From NCBI GenBank assembly GCA_019454045.1, contig SKCR01019526.1, positions 1 to 64,000 of the forward strand: a stretch of 64,000 nt of DNA. Direction: 5' to 3'. The notes beneath the pieces were generated by a model. The model did no database searches. It had not been told where the DNA came from and saw nothing but the letters and a program-made list of their open reading frames with translations. This stretch comes from Zanthoxylum bungeanum (taxonomy: Eukaryota > Streptophyta > Magnoliopsida > Sapindales > Rutaceae). Every line of letters starts with the position of its first letter. Position 1 is the first letter of the stretch. Shown piece after piece: positions 1-12,226 of the stretch. The position numbers and the translations under genes are program-made.

Positions 1-712
1 GTTACGACTCATAGTCGTTTTTATCGGTTATGAAACTTGCAGCAGTGAACCCAGTCACTTCAAGTTATCCTTCTCCATAGTATAAGAAAGCATCCTCAGT
101 TCCTCTAAGATACTCAAGGATGTTCTTAACATCAATCCAATGAATATCACTTGGATTGGCCCGATTGTGACTCTATATGCTCAAAGTATATGAGACATCA
201 GGTCACGTACATTTTTCAATGTACGAGTTCTCGGAGAGTACCAACAACTTTTAGATCTATCACATTAGATCTTTATCCCTATAATAAAGGTTGTTTCTCG
301 CAAGAATTCTACGGAGAATTTTTCATGAAAGCCAAGCTTTCACCGATTGTATTATGGGATTATCATTTCCAAGAAATGATATGTCATCATTACTTAGGAT
401 ATTCATTGTCAGTGCGCTCCCACTAACCTCCTTATATACACAAAAATCATTTTCGTTTTGAATTAAATCATATACCATTATGATTACATCAAAACGATAA
501 TTCCAAGAACGTAATGCTTGCTTCAATCCATTCATGGATCGAATTAACTCACAAACCTTGTTTGTTCGTTTTGGTACGACAAAACCGTCAGGATGTTGTA
601 AACATCCTCCAAAAGGTTTCCATTTAAGGAAAGCGATTTTGACGTTCAGTTGCCATCCTTCATAAATGAAACATGTAACATTAGCAAGCTTTATCCAAAT
701 AGATTTAACCAT
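1..712 (-). pseudogene. copia-B reverse transcriptase to RNase H, degenerate
   Basis: The minus-strand frame at 323-712 carries the copia RT block around the AFL motif and the 'MNGLKQALRSWNYRFD' segment (the family normally has GLKQASRSWN), followed by an ENDFCVYKE-like stretch. Further along, 1-230 on the minus strand translates with interruptions to the linker that starts RPDVSY and contains HWIDVKNILEYLRGT and FLYYGEG, which precedes RNase H in copia pol. The YVDD catalytic region is disrupted. No single open frame covers the region, so this is a pol pseudogene. The RNase H domain lies beyond the left edge. Confidence 0.8.
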
Positions 713-1189
713 GGCAACAAGTAAAAGGTTTCTTCGTAATCGACAATGTTGATAACGATACCTTTTCGCTACAAGCCCAGCTTAGTATGGTGGTATGTTG
801 CCTTCCATATATGTCTTCCTTGAAGACTTATATTGTACCAATAGGCACAATGCCTTCCGGTACAACAACCAGTGTCTAAACATAGTCGGTATACATGGAA
901 TCCATTTCGGACATCATGGCACTTTGCCATAATAGGGAGTCAATACCTTGTATCACTTCCTCATACGTAGTCAGTTGTGTTCCTAAATAAAATTGACATC
1001 TTTATGAGGTGAGATCAGAAACCCATACCTCCCAAGTTGTTTTCTGACTCTCTCTGACTTACGTGGTTCTTGTGTATTCGAAGATTATTGGTATAGTTTC
1101 ATCCTTGATGAACTATTTGTGTTCCATTAAGGAATCGGCACCTGGAATAGTATTACTCTGATTTTCATCGAGTTTTACTTTCCTCCCAC

Positions 1190-2060
1190 TTATCACTGCA
1201 TATAGGTATTCCTCTTAGGAAAACCGCATGGCAAGCAACAATTACATTGTTCTCTTGTGAGTTGTATAAGTACTATACTTTGGTTTCCCTAGGATAACCC
1301 ACAATTAGGCACTTATCCGATTTGGGTTCTGGTTTGGTATCATCCAAACATATGCCTAGCATTCCCAAATCTTCAGGAATGAGAAAACCTAGTTTCTTTC
1401 ATGTTCATATCTAATATGAAATCTGTCAAACATATTTTTATGGAACCTTATTCAAAATAAGTCTTGCACTGTCTAATGCGTATCCCTTGAAGGAAATGGT
1501 AGCTCAGAGCGACTCATGATTAACCTTATCATGTCCAACAAAATTCGATTTCTCCGTTCGGACACACCGTTAAATTGACGTGTTCCGGGAGGAGTCCTCA
1601 TTGAAAGAATACTATACTCTTTCAAGTATTTGAGAAACTTATTGCTTAAGTATTTTCATCATGGTCTAACCGTGATGGTTTTATACTTTAGCCGATCTGT
1701 TTGTCTACTTCGTGTCGAAACTCTTTGAATTTATCAAAAGTTTCCGATTCGTGTTTTACAAGAAACACATATAACCATAACGCGATGCCACATCCGTAAA
1801 GGTTACGAAGTGTTCATATCCACCTCTAGCCTAGCTAGACATGGGCCCACTTACGTCACTATGAACGAGGGCTAACATATCAGTTGCACTTCCACTTTTA
1901 CCAAGTAAAAGGTGTTATAGGCACTTTGCCCAATAAACTAGATTCGTAGACATTATTTGAATAAAATCAAATTCGTCCTAGTACCCACTCTTCGAAAGTG
2001 TGGATATACGAGTCATGTTTAATTGTGTCCCAGACATCAATGCCACTGATAAGTCTCAAC
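1190..2060 (-). pseudogene. copia-B integrase core, degenerate
   Basis: Around 1545-1590 the minus strand reads close to the copia integrase C-core signature (family form: GTPQxNGVSERRNRTLLDM). Here NGVSERRNR is visible. The rest of the region, including the blocks around 1690-1860, gives only short matching pieces in several frames, so the domain has decayed. Exact ends are estimates based on the usual spacing between integrase and RT. Confidence 0.65.
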
Positions 2061-2544
2061 TGATTTACTCAATTTGAGCTATTTGTTTGTCATGTTATAC
2101 ATTTGAGATTTATTTATATTCAAAATATAAATACTGTTATTCACATCTAATGTGTTTATCTCAATATCATCTTTATAAAATAAAACACTTTAGTGTTCTA
2201 GAATATAAAGGTTTATCCGCAACAGATTATACTCTGATATAGAGATAATGTTTCTAGTCAAACTAGTTACATTGTAACAATTTCCTAATTTAAGTACACA
2301 TCCGAAGGGTAGTTCCTAAACTTAGGTATCTACGGTTAAAACAGCGACTCTCATCCCGTTTCCGACTCGTAGGTAAATCTAAATTGAAGTTAGTATCCTG
2401 CTTATCAGCAGATTCTACACACCAATGCATATTTATGTACCACTTTTAGTATCTAAAATCCAATTTTAATACTAGTAGTGAACATTTTTATGACAAACGT
2501 ATTTGAAACCGGAGCCTTGCACCGTCTTCAATTCCTTCATGTCT

Positions 2545-2610
2545 GCCTTGTCCATACGGCAGTCACGCTTCCAGTGACCTCGTTTGCCACAGTTTAGGCA
2601 GACATCTTGG
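2545..2610 (-). pseudogene. copia-B gag zinc knuckle
   Basis: The minus-strand translation gives VCLNCGKRGHWKRDCR, a complete CX2CX4HX4C retroviral-type zinc knuckle, which binds the element's RNA in Gag. No long gag frame flanks it, so gag is broken. It marks the end of gag and start of pol in copia-B. Confidence 0.75.
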
Positions 2611-5462
2611 GATATGTCATTTGTCTTCCCATAAGATTATAATGATTTTTCCTTTGCCCTTTTTTCCATACTCCAGAAGCCTTTGGCCAAGCCTTGGCCT
2701 TCTGGAATGTCGAAATAATATGCGCCTTGCGCTTCTTGCCCTATTGCAAACTTTGGCTTTGTCTCCCTGAGTATAGACATTAACTCTCCAAGAGTTTTCT
2801 ATTGCAATTTGTTCTTCTAAGATTTAAGGATAGATCTATGAAGATCCTTCAATTTCAATATCATACTATAAGGATCTAATCCTTAGTTCTGATTAAGAAA
2901 TTAAGGAGTCTTTGCGGCAAACATAATGGATTAAGCACTAAAGTTATCATCACATGAATATTCCAAATATCATGTTCTACTATTTGCTCAACTCCGGGCT
3001 TAGGCTCGAGACATCACTATATCAAATAAAGTAACTTCTCGGTTTTCAGGACTATCCTGATATTTTATTCCCAATTTGAAAATTAAAGTCGTTTAAAAAA
3101 CATTTTCACCCAAGATTATGTTTTAAACACTAATCTTTCAATTATCTTGATTCTAATAGTCCAACTATTTAATCAACGATTTCAGGTACTATTTATTATA
3201 ATGATTACTATAATCTAACTATATAATCAACTATAATTTAATTGGTTAAATTCAAATATATTGATTACTATAATCCAATTATATAATCAACTATAATTGA
3301 AGTAGTTTGTATTCAGTCCAATTGTTTAATTTAAAACAACAATTAAATATTAGTCCAACTAATAAATAATTACGTATTGACGAAAAATTGAAATGAGCGC
3401 GTATGGCAAGTAACTAAACCAATATTGCAAATTTAATATTTGCCTCCCAATATTTTTCGGCGAGCCTCTAACCCTAAATGGGGTACTCGGGAAACCTTGT
3501 TTCCTAGTGGGCTAGGATCCCGTTAAATAATACACAACCTTGACTTTGGCCAATAAATTGTATGATAATTAACTAGGTAGATCTCTAAGATCAATTGGAT
3601 CCCATCCAATTCCTAGATCCAGTAGGTGGACATCCAAGTCCGAAACATATATCTTATATATGCCAATATATCCAATATATTCCCTAACCTTTTTCCTCTG
3701 AATTAACAAAGCCTTGGCTTTGGCACAACAAACTTAGTGATCCCAGTTAAGCGGAACCCATTGACTTTGGAAAGCTTCGTAATCGATGTCGATGGACAAG
3801 AAGTGATCTTGAATTTGGCCAACAAATCACAACTTGGACAAGACACCGATATGGAACAAAGCCTTCATGATTCAAACAAATCCGCGACAGACAAAGGTCT
3901 TGACTTTGGCCAACAAACCAGTGCCAGTCTTGGATCTTGAGTAAGAATCACTCAATGGAAGGAAAAACACTTAATATGTGTTGAGGGTTTTTCGCGTAAT
4001 TGGCAACCAATTTATTATATTTGTTAAGGTCCCATCATCATACACCCTTAAACATGCATTCTAAAAACATAATAAGGCGCGTATAAATAAATATAATAAT
4101 GATATGCGGATGGATATTCAAACACATTGTTCCTAGAACAAATCTCTCCATTTCCTCTCTCCCGCTAGCACAAGTATTACTTCTTCCCGATTACATAATA
4201 CTTCTAAAGAAACCTCATTTACATTTAGGGGAATAGGTGAGAAGAGGAATACACAGAGTCAATAAGTAATAGGTTGGACACGCAGGTCCAATTAAAAAAT
4301 TCTAAATTTATTACAACAATTTCCAAAATTGCCCTCACCCATCTAATATCCATCTGATATGCATTATTCATACATCGCATCCATGTATTCACACAAGCAT
4401 GTTATCAATCAATCTAATCCAATTAATTAATCTGAAAATTAATGACCATCCAATGTTCAAACAACGATTTGATTTTGCGCGAGTCCGACTCATTTTAAGA
4501 ATTAGTACGAATTCTTGAATTATATTAAACTACAACATTAAATCCAATTTAATTTGCATTCAATACTAATTCTTTATTTAATTCCAAATTAAATATTACA
4601 CTTTTTAATGTGCCTTTACGACTTAGATTCTAAATCTAATCGTTACGGGTCTCAAAGCCCGATTAACATCCAATGTTAATTTAATTAAAGTCCAATGAGC
4701 TTTTAATTAATTTCTTAAGGCATGGACTTTTGGTCAATATGGGTCAAACCCAAATACCAAAGCCCATTTAAGGAATCACCCTTATTTGCCAAGAAACCAA
4801 TTTAGGCCCATTAGGCCCAATTATAATTAAAGGTCCATTTAATTATATTTGGAATTTATGGATATGGTTTTGGGCCCAATTGGATCCAACCAATTAGCCT
4901 AAACCAAACTTAGCCCAACCAAGCCCATTAAGCCCAATTACAACTTTAAAAGTCCAATTCCAAATTTGGCCCAATTAATTAAATTACCAAAATTCCAAAT
5001 TTCATAATTTAATTAACCTAAAGTGTATGCCATAATTAATTAACCAAATTAATATTTCCAAAACATCAATTTACACAATTAATTATGCTTATCATCATCA
5101 ACTTATGTCCAACACAATTGAATCAAAAAATCAATCATTTTACATGCTTCAAAGTCACGGCATTTTGGGGAATTTATGTCCGATTCCGAATTCAATCCAT
5201 TTAAATCCTAAATCAACATTTCCCAAATGATTTCAACTCATCCAATGATCAAAAACAAAAATATTCCATGACATTTGGGCACCTTCAAGTTTCGGCCAAG
5301 CCTCAAATTTGGGGAAAATTTGATCCAATCCATTTTCACAAAATTGATCACAAACAACTCCAAGTCATCCATATACAAGCATGCTCAAACAAGTAATTTA
5401 GTCAAAACATGCTCAAATCCAATTTACCCAAATTTTACCCTAATTATGTTTCATGCTCAAAA
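2610..5462 (-). other. copia-B gag remnant and long leader, no open frame
   Basis: About 2.8 kb lies between the knuckle and the PBS. The half near the knuckle should be gag but has no long frame. From about 3100 to 5460 it is AT-rich and looks non-coding. Two things stand out: a phrase close to CTTGACTTTGGCCAA repeated at about 3540, 3811 (variant) and 3897, and a cluster of about ten GCCCA/GGCCCA words at 4750-4980. The small frame at 3737-3940 overlaps the repeated phrase and is not recognisable as a protein. Confidence 0.5.
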
Positions 5463-5463
5463 T

Positions 5464-5476
5464 GGCTCTGATACCA
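5464..5476 (-). other. copia-B primer binding site
   Basis: The minus strand reads TGGTATCAGAGCC, complementary to the 3' end of plant initiator tRNA-Met, the usual primer of plant copia elements. It starts one base inside the LTR boundary at 5478. Confidence 0.9.
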
Positions 5477-5477
5477 T

Positions 5478-7448
5478 TGTTGGGTTTCTAGGTTAGTCCC
5501 AAGATCGATTCAAGCAAGAAATCATGTGCGAATACAACAAAGAAGCATGGCGGAATCATACTTACATTGATCGGCTTTTGCGATGCGAGGAACAACAAAA
5601 TTCTTCAAGCTTTTTCTTCCATGTAGCTCACGGCAAAGCCCTCCTTTTTGTGCTTCATTTGCTCGGCCAAGCTCCAAGCTTGGGTGTGCATTCCATGCCC
5701 ACGGGTGGGTTTCCCTATCACCTTTGTATGTCCTTTTTTGAGTGCTAGCTCTTGGTGATTTTTGCCACAAAAATCACCATCTTCATCCTTGAACATTCGG
5801 CCATGGAAGAAGAAAATTGAGAGAGGGAGAAAATGGCACAATGCCGTGAGGTTGGATGAGGGAGAGAGTAGAAGACTTGTATTTTTGATTTCAAAAATCA
5901 AAATAAATGATATACCAAAAATGGATTTGGTAATAGTCATTCAAAGCTTTCAAATGGAGTGTAAATTAAGTCACCAACAACTTCACCTAAACCCATCACC
6001 AAAAAGCTACTTTAAAGTGACAAGTGATGTGACATGTGATGTGACATGTGGGTCCCACTCGATTCCAAATGTGAGTGGGCCTGCAAACACTCCCGGGCTC
6101 GGGTTTGCTAATTCCGAATTAACGAATTTTCCGTTACGACGTAATTAAATCAAATTCAATTAAATAATTTTGCCTAGCAAAATTACTATTCACGTCGCTA
6201 ACGAATTAATTCTAAGTTAACTTGTTTGCCCGAATTAAAATCTAATTTTAATTCCGCGTCGAAATCTAATTTCGTATAATATATCGAATGTATTATTTTA
6301 TCGATTAATTCCAAATTAATCGTTCTATCTCTTTAAATAATATTTTATCCCAGATAAAATATCTCTGTAATTAATCTCATATTAATTTTCTCTCTCTTAC
6401 TAATTAATCCCAGATTAATAAAGTGTGAGTCATACTTCATCGGTGAATCTTCGGGAAGCGACCCATGAGATCCCCGGATATGTTGGCAGTAAATCCGGTC
6501 ATCGGACTATCCAAACACGTACGTATCTAGTACTACGTTTTTACCAATTTACAAGACATGGTTGGCTTATAGCAAAGCACCGTGCCTACCCAATTCTCTA
6601 GAAATATTCTTAAATGAATATGTGATCTATATCAGGTGTAGTATACGTAGTATTCCATATTTCGATCCAATATCGGATGTCACGTGCAAGGGTTGGGGCT
6701 GGAATTGTGTCTGCCTCGTACGAAGCACATATCGGATCTCTGGTAACTAGTCTTTATAATCGGATAATCATGACCTAGTCATATTATCCCGATGACTGCA
6801 GTACATAAGAGCACCAGTTCCGTATCCTACGTGATCATCATTTCCACTATGACCGGAGTGATACTTCCGTCTTTACATCACACCCAATACACTACGATTC
6901 TCAATATACCCAGAAGAGGCTACACAGAACCTGTTAAAGCCCTGGACGACCAAAACCAAAGTATATTGATTGTCGCAAGTATTAGCGGTGCAAGTCTCAG
7001 GTTAAGACCAAATACACCTACCTGATTCGGACTTCAATAGACACATAGTCATACTACCAATGGAATTTCGAGGGGTCTATCCAGAGCGAAGCTGTTTCCG
7101 TACCATCGGTAAACACAACCTCCTATTACATTTGAATGAAATATATGAGAACTATGTCGTTATGCTCCCATAACGCGCACAAGTGTAATACTAGTCTATT
7201 CCGCATTATCGATGTCCAATCTCGATAATACTACGACTAGGGATATTTAATGATTAAACCTTCGTGGATTGATATTGTCTCATATCATCTCAATCCGGAA
7301 CTAATCATATGGACCTTTTATCATTTATGCATCTTGGTAATCTAATTACAAATGATAAAAGAGAAATTTCCTTTGTCACATAGTTAATTTGTACAACAAC
7401 ACCATGATCTGTACAAATAGTGATGCTATGGGTCATAATTGTCCAACA
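5478..7448 (-). repeat. copia-B 5' LTR (1971 bp)
   Basis: On the plus strand it begins TGTTGGG and ends TCCAACA, so it has TGTTGG/CCAACA terminal inverted repeats, and its inner end is followed by the PBS. At nearly 2 kb it is long for a copia LTR. It holds no convincing gene: the small frames at 5522-6148 overlap on both strands and match nothing known. It also carries a short direct repeat of GTGATGTGACAT near 6020. Confidence 0.85.
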
Positions 7449-7735
7449 GCCCAAGCAAAATATAAGAGCATGAGTGAGCAAGAAAAATGGCTAATTGTAA
7501 AATCTGTGAGGAATAGTTAGCGACAGAGGTACCCTTGCAATGCAGTTTATTTCCTACACATGTACTGAGAAGTAATGCAAAGCATTTATTGAAACAAATG
7601 TTCAAGATGTTCATAGATTGCATAAATCCCAACTAACCGGGAAATATTAGAGTCGAGTAATTATAAATCACGTTTTTTATTTCTTAGATACTGGACCAAG
7701 GTCAGAAGATCTAGGAGAAGAACTCGAAGAATGGA
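7449..7735 (+). other. gypsy-T1 3' internal region, nothing recognisable
   Basis: AT-rich unique-looking sequence between the copia-B insertion and the first minisatellite. I see no gene, RNA or repeat in it. By position it is 3' untranslated sequence of gypsy-T1. Confidence 0.4.
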
Positions 7736-7737
7736 GA

Positions 7738-7875
7738 AAAATAGAGCAAGCCGGGAATGGCACTCCGGGAATGGAGAACAACCTCGGGAATGAGGACGAG
7801 CAACTCCTCGGGAATGAGGACGAGCAAGCCGGGAATGGCACTCCGGGAATGGAGAACAACCTCGAGAATGAGGAC
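7738..7875 (+). repeat. minisatellite, GGGAATG-rich, about 2 units
   Basis: A unit of roughly 55-67 bp built on GAGCAAGCCGGGAATGGCAC and ACCTCGGGAATGAGGAC is repeated about twice. Later scraps of the same words recur near 8460-8520. The minus-strand frame across it, with repeated FSIPGVPFPACS-like segments, is a by-product of the repeat. Confidence 0.75.
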
Positions 7876-8640
7876 AGATCTAAAAAAAGAAAAAAAACTT
7901 TTAGCTCGCTGAGTTGAAAACCTGAAAAGGTGACTCGGACAAGATAAAGCGATCTGCTAAGTTGAAAATCCGAAAGGACAGCTTAGGAAAAAGATAGAAA
8001 TGACCTGCAACTCAATGGAAAAAGTACAAGATGCAAGCCGAGAATGGCAGTAAACTCTTCCGGGAGAGAGCATGTTTCAGAATCTGGGAATCGGAAGACA
8101 TGATTTTCAAAAGGATGAGGCCGCTTAAAAAAAAGCATAATCCACCTTGACCCGGTGCAGGTAGCGAAGAGCAGAAAGCTGAGCCAGGTCCGGAGGTGAC
8201 TACTCTACCACCCCGTGAATAAGGGCATAACAGAATCTTGAGCCATGAGACCAAAGAGAATTGAGCAATTACCGTAGGAAAATTGGCAGAAGGAAACTAT
8301 CAGCAAGCCCATGGCGTGCCCAAAGGCCAAAAGGATTCCAAAAAGGACAAAGAAAACCCATTGGAACAGGGAATGCATCCATCCATACATGCATACACGT
8401 CGCATACACACAATTTTTATTTTGCATGCTTTAAAGAAAAAGCGGCAAGGCCGAGCAACTCCAAGAACGAAGAAGAACCTCGGGAATAAGGACGAGCAAC
8501 TCCGAGAATAGAGAGGAATATAGGAACCTCAAGAATAAATCCCAATGGTCGAAGCCTTCACAATCAACATAGTTTGGAAATGAATCCCAGAGGTCGAAGC
8601 ACCTCATCATCATAGGAAAAAAACTCCTCAGTGGATCGAA
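7876..8640 (+). other. gypsy-T1 3' region between arrays
   Basis: Purine-rich sequence without a credible gene. The short overlapping frames on both strands (8012-8613) have no recognisable domains. Scattered copies of the 'CCCAG-AG-TCGAAGC' word near 8530-8610 are outliers of the next array. Confidence 0.4.
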
Positions 8641-9150
8641 GAGTCACACAAGAGGACAACAACATTATCACCCACTTAGTTTGGGAATAAGTCCCAGAGA
8701 TCGAAGCATCTCACACTCGGTGGTTTGGTAATGAAGCCCATGGGTCAAAGTACCTCACCACCAACTCAATTCAGTTCAGGAATAAATCCCAAAGATCGAA
8801 GCATCTCATACCCAGCAAGGTTCGGAAATAAAACCCAGGGGTCGAAGCACTTCACCATCAACTCAGCACAGTTTGGGAATAAATCCCAGAGATCGAAGCA
8901 TCTCACACCCAGCATGGTTCGGGAATAAAGCCCAAGGGTCAAAGTACCTCGCCATCAACTCAGCACAGTTCGGGAATAAAGCCTAGATCGATCATATCAC
9001 ACCCAGCATGGTTCGGGAACAAATCCCAGGGTTCGAAACACCTCGCCATCAACTCAACTCAGTTCGGGAATAAATCCCAGAGGTCGAAGCACCTCACTAT
9101 CAAACTTAATCAGTTTGGGAATGAATCCCAGAGATCGAAGCATCTCGCAA
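8640..9150 (+). repeat. dimeric tandem array, about 97-bp units
   Basis: Five or so copies alternate two related halves: one of about 46 bp (TTCGGGAATAAATCCCAGAG, then ATCGAAGCATCTCACACCC) and one of about 51 bp (AAGCCCAAGGGTCAAAGTAC, then CTCGCCATCAACTCAGCAC). The halves share the frame GGAATAAA-CCCA-GG-TC-AAG, so the array is a dimer of an older roughly 48-bp unit. It sits just 5' of the conserved pre-LTR block. Confidence 0.85.
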
Positions 9151-9262
9151 AAGTAGCAAAATAACAGGTAAGTCCGGCAACGGCCAACGAACCAGGTAAG
9201 TAAAAATGCATGCATGACTTTGATAGGGTTGGTTCTTTCACATATTGCACAAGCCCCATCAA

Positions 9263-9274
9263 TGTGGGGGCGAC
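9263..9274 (+). other. gypsy-T1 polypurine tract
   Basis: TGTGGGGGCGAC directly precedes the TGTAG start of the LTR. The same tract, AGTGGGGGCGAC, precedes the 3' LTR at 34788. It would prime plus-strand DNA synthesis. Confidence 0.8.
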
Positions 9275-11417
9275 TGTAGACATTGTATTTTTGCATGAGC
9301 GCAATGATGAGCCTCGTATGGAGGCACTACCTGAAAATTTACGGAAGTTGCAAAAAAATAAATGTCGGAAGGAAAGAAAACCTCCAAAATCAGCACCACA
9401 TGGGATTCAGACTCACTAGCTCAGTCAGTTTCTGTTTCAAACCTCAGCCTCGGCCCAAATCCATCCACACGCCCAAAGCCTACGCAACCCACGCCTAAGA
9501 CACCATACACGGCCCAAAGCTCATGCAACCCACCATACGCATGCCTAAGGCCAATGAACCTATGCAAATCTTCCCAAATAAATAAAATCCCATGTATTCC
9601 ACATGTTAAAATCCTCTCATCAACACTTTCTAATTTAACAAGATATGAAATCCCATTCCATCTAATTTAACAAGATTTAGGATATTCTCATCACCAAATT
9701 TGTGAGATTGTGTTCCCAAAAAAATTTAAGAAAATATCTCCTAAATCAATATGATTTGTTTCCCTATTTAGAGATCCCTTCAAGTCATTATAAATTAGGG
9801 ACCGAATCATCACAAAAGGGAGGCTTTTAGACGTGAACAACCAACAAAAAAAAAAACCCTTCAAGCCTCTATTCTTCTTCTTTCATGCCAACAACCAGCC
9901 ATCACCACAAAACAACCAAGTCATCACCGAAAAAACAGTGAAGAAAAAACCCTACCAGTCAACAAAACCACAACCAGAAAAATCACCCTAAAACAACCAA
10001 AAACAGTCCCAAAAAATACCAAAAATAATAGCCCAAAAACACCAAAATAATAGCAGGCAAAACACCAAAACAACAACCTAAAATACCAAAAAAAATAGTA
10101 GCCAAAACACCAAAAACAGCAGCCCAAAACAACCAAAATAGCAGCCAAAAAATAACCAAAACATCGACCAAAAAACAACCAAAATAGCAGCCAAAAAATA
10201 ACTAAAATAGCAGCCAAAATAACCAAAAAAACAGCAGCCAAAACAGCAAAAATAGCAACAAGTGAAACAGTAAAAATAGCAACCAACAAAATAGTAAAAA
10301 CAGCAACCAGAAAATAGAAAAAATAGTAACCTGCGAAATAACAAAAATAGCAACCAGAAAATAGCAAAATAGGAACCATAAACAGAAAACAGCGAACCAG
10401 AAACAGAAAACCTTGAAACCAAGCTTAATTCTTCCAGCGACAGCCTAACGCACTTCCGAGAAAGCAACTTAAAAGGTAAGACTTGAGAGACCCTTTACCA
10501 TATTTATTTTATAGTTTTGGACAGTGCTTGTCTGGCTGGATGTGAAATACGTGCAGCCGGGTATACGAAGTCCTATATTAAAGACGACCAAATTTCTGGT
10601 CATATTTTTCTTTCTTTTGCATTCTATTATTTATCTTTTTATTTATTTATCCACTTTAATCGTTATTTTATTATTTCGCGTTTATTTAATTATTTATCAT
10701 TTTGTCTATTTATTGTTATTTTATTATTTTGTCTTTTATTTTATTTGTTCATGTTGGCGATTGTCCGCATATGCATGGTGATATTTTTTTTAATGACTGT
10801 TTACATTGCATCAATGATTATATATGTTATTATCCTTTGTGGTATATCAAATGGAAACCCAGACGTAAATTCTGTAGCCGAATCCGAATGAACGGTTGTG
10901 CGGTTTGTACTTAGGATACAACTCCACGTGCCACTCAGGAAATACTCATACATGTGAGATTAACCATTTTTTTTCTATTTATTTATTAACGATTTTTTCT
11001 GCTTTTGACTATTTATTATATTTTTTATTATCGCATCTCGTATTTCTTCATTTAATATGCTTTTGGAACTATGTTATTGATTTTATTATTTCTATTAATG
11101 TTTATGGGTGTGCAAAATTGTGTTTATTTGAATTATCTTGCATGAACTGCATAAGACTTGGCTATACCATTGTGTGAACCCGTCCATTATACTGTCATAA
11201 GTAAGGGACCATTTCGAACCCCAACGGTTTAAGGTCTTCCCTTGCAGGGGTGAATGCGGCCTTAAATCTTTTCCCAGTTCACGCTGGGTGGTGACTCCAT
11301 TATTCTCTGGTTTAGTCCCCTGCGGGATACTCCGTACTCTCTACGGGCTGCAAGCCCAACAGTGTCATGGTCACCGAGCATCATAGGCATAGCGGTAAAC
11401 CCCGATTCATTCATTCA
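9275..11417 (+). repeat. gypsy-T1 3' LTR (2143 bp)
   Basis: Starts TGTAGACATTG after a polypurine tract. The end at 11417 (ATTCATTCA) was set by aligning with the inner end of the related solo LTR at 12740-14989. It holds a TATA-like TATAAAT near 9790, then a long A/C-rich leader (9890-10420), the shared block starting GGTATATC (about 10841-10945), and near the end the hairpin plus TGGTGACTCCA motif (11273-11299). It lacks the TTCGAACG array present in its relatives. Confidence 0.85.
9890..10420 (+). repeat. A/C-rich low-complexity leader with CAAAA/CAGCC words
   Basis: About 530 bp made of AACCAAAA, CAGCAGCC and CCAAAATAGCA words, with very few G or T bases. It lies downstream of the LTR TATA box, so it would be an unstructured RNA leader. 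Related stretches occur at the same place in the LTR at 12740-14989 (reverse strand, about 14040-14270) and at 26600-26830 and 35600-35830. Hydrophobic frames on the opposite strand are artefacts of this composition. Confidence 0.75.
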
Positions 11418-12226
11418 ATAATCTCGTCGACGTATCTATTAGCAATCTCTAAATAACATTCGGAACTCACTTCTAAAGTATACTATGGTCATAAATTTAA
11501 CAGATTACTAATCAATTATGGACTACCTATACTCTGTACACAGAACTGACGGATCCTTTCTTGATACTCACAGGATATCATGAGCATGAGTCCACACCCA
11601 ACGTACATGTGAAGGATCAGATCTGATCTAAATAGATCGGTGACGTGACTGCCATATAAGTGTGGAGGATAACTCATATATCCACAGTGGTATCTCAAGT
11701 CAAAGAATCACTATGATACTCAACCCGAGAAGATTCTTATTGACGTTGGTGTACCGTCTATTAGGAAATCTTCGGTGAGTCATTCAGTGTTTATCAAATA
11801 AACACCTACACATCTATATGAGTCTCCCAATACTCACGGTACATTGGGAAAAACCATCGGACCAAGTCTGATATACGACATATACCGGTCTCAGTGAATT
11901 TTACTAACCAACCCATGTTAATAAATCTTGACCAGGAACATAATTTAAGGATATACAACTTATAGTGACATTTCCCAAGGTTAATTACAAACTATGTTGT
12001 AACTGTACACTACGTCGTAAATCCCGGGGTCTTTGTCTAATATACATATCACTAAATGAGATTTAGTTTCAATCTAATCAATCTAATCGAAATTAGATCA
12101 AATACATATATAAAAGGCAATAGGTGCTACCATTTAAATTAGTAATATCATGGAAAAAGGTATTGCTCGTATTCATGAATCAGCATAAATATGATCTGGA
12201 TTGGCGCTCAGAGCACCAACCCTAAC
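11418..12226 (-). repeat. copia-A LTR, 5' part, minus strand, interrupted
   Basis: Read on the minus strand from 12226, it begins TGTTAGGGTTGGTGCTCTGA and follows the first roughly 800 bases of the copia-A LTR (compare 37662 onward). It breaks off at the gypsy-T1 end. The rest of this LTR and its element should lie left of gypsy-T1, beyond the window. Confidence 0.8.

Larger units (their letters stand above)
1..7448 (-). mobile_element. Ty1/copia element (copia-B), 5' part with long LTR
   Basis: The order on the minus strand is 5' LTR (5478-7448), PBS, long leader, gag zinc knuckle, integrase, reverse transcriptase and the start of the RNase H region, which runs off the left edge. This order (integrase before RT) defines Ty1/copia. 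The coding parts are broken by many stops and frameshifts, so the copy is dead. The right end, at 7448, abuts the 3' internal region of a gypsy element, so copia-B probably inserted into that gypsy. The target-site duplication would be the 5 bases after 7448 (GCCCA), but its partner lies outside the window. Lineage within copia was not resolved. Confidence 0.85.
7449..11417 (+). mobile_element. Ty3/gypsy Tat-like element, 3' end (gypsy-T1)
   Basis: This is the 3' untranslated part and 3' LTR of a gypsy element related to the one at 25788-37620. The evidence is a nearly identical block before the LTR (CAGGTAAGT, then a CTTTGATAGG-containing stretch, then the polypurine GTGGGGGCGAC) and shared LTR blocks. 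The upstream coding part would lie left of the copia-B insertion, outside the window. The LTR ends at 11417, inside a minus-strand copia-A LTR, so this gypsy probably inserted there (possible duplication ATAAT at 11418-11422). Confidence 0.75.

Noticed and set aside
5522..6148. Possible gene in the copia-B LTR
   Set aside because: Four overlapping frames on both strands without domains.
8640..9150. Regularly spaced repeats, CRISPR-like at first sight
   Set aside because: Units are contiguous dimers with no unique spacers, and the genome is a plant nucleus.
9924..10467. Long hydrophobic reading frames on the minus strand (129-151 residues), membrane-protein-like
   Set aside because: They are the reverse strand of an A/C-rich low-complexity leader. 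Repeated F/Y/L/V strings follow from composition, and two overlapping frames both look alike.
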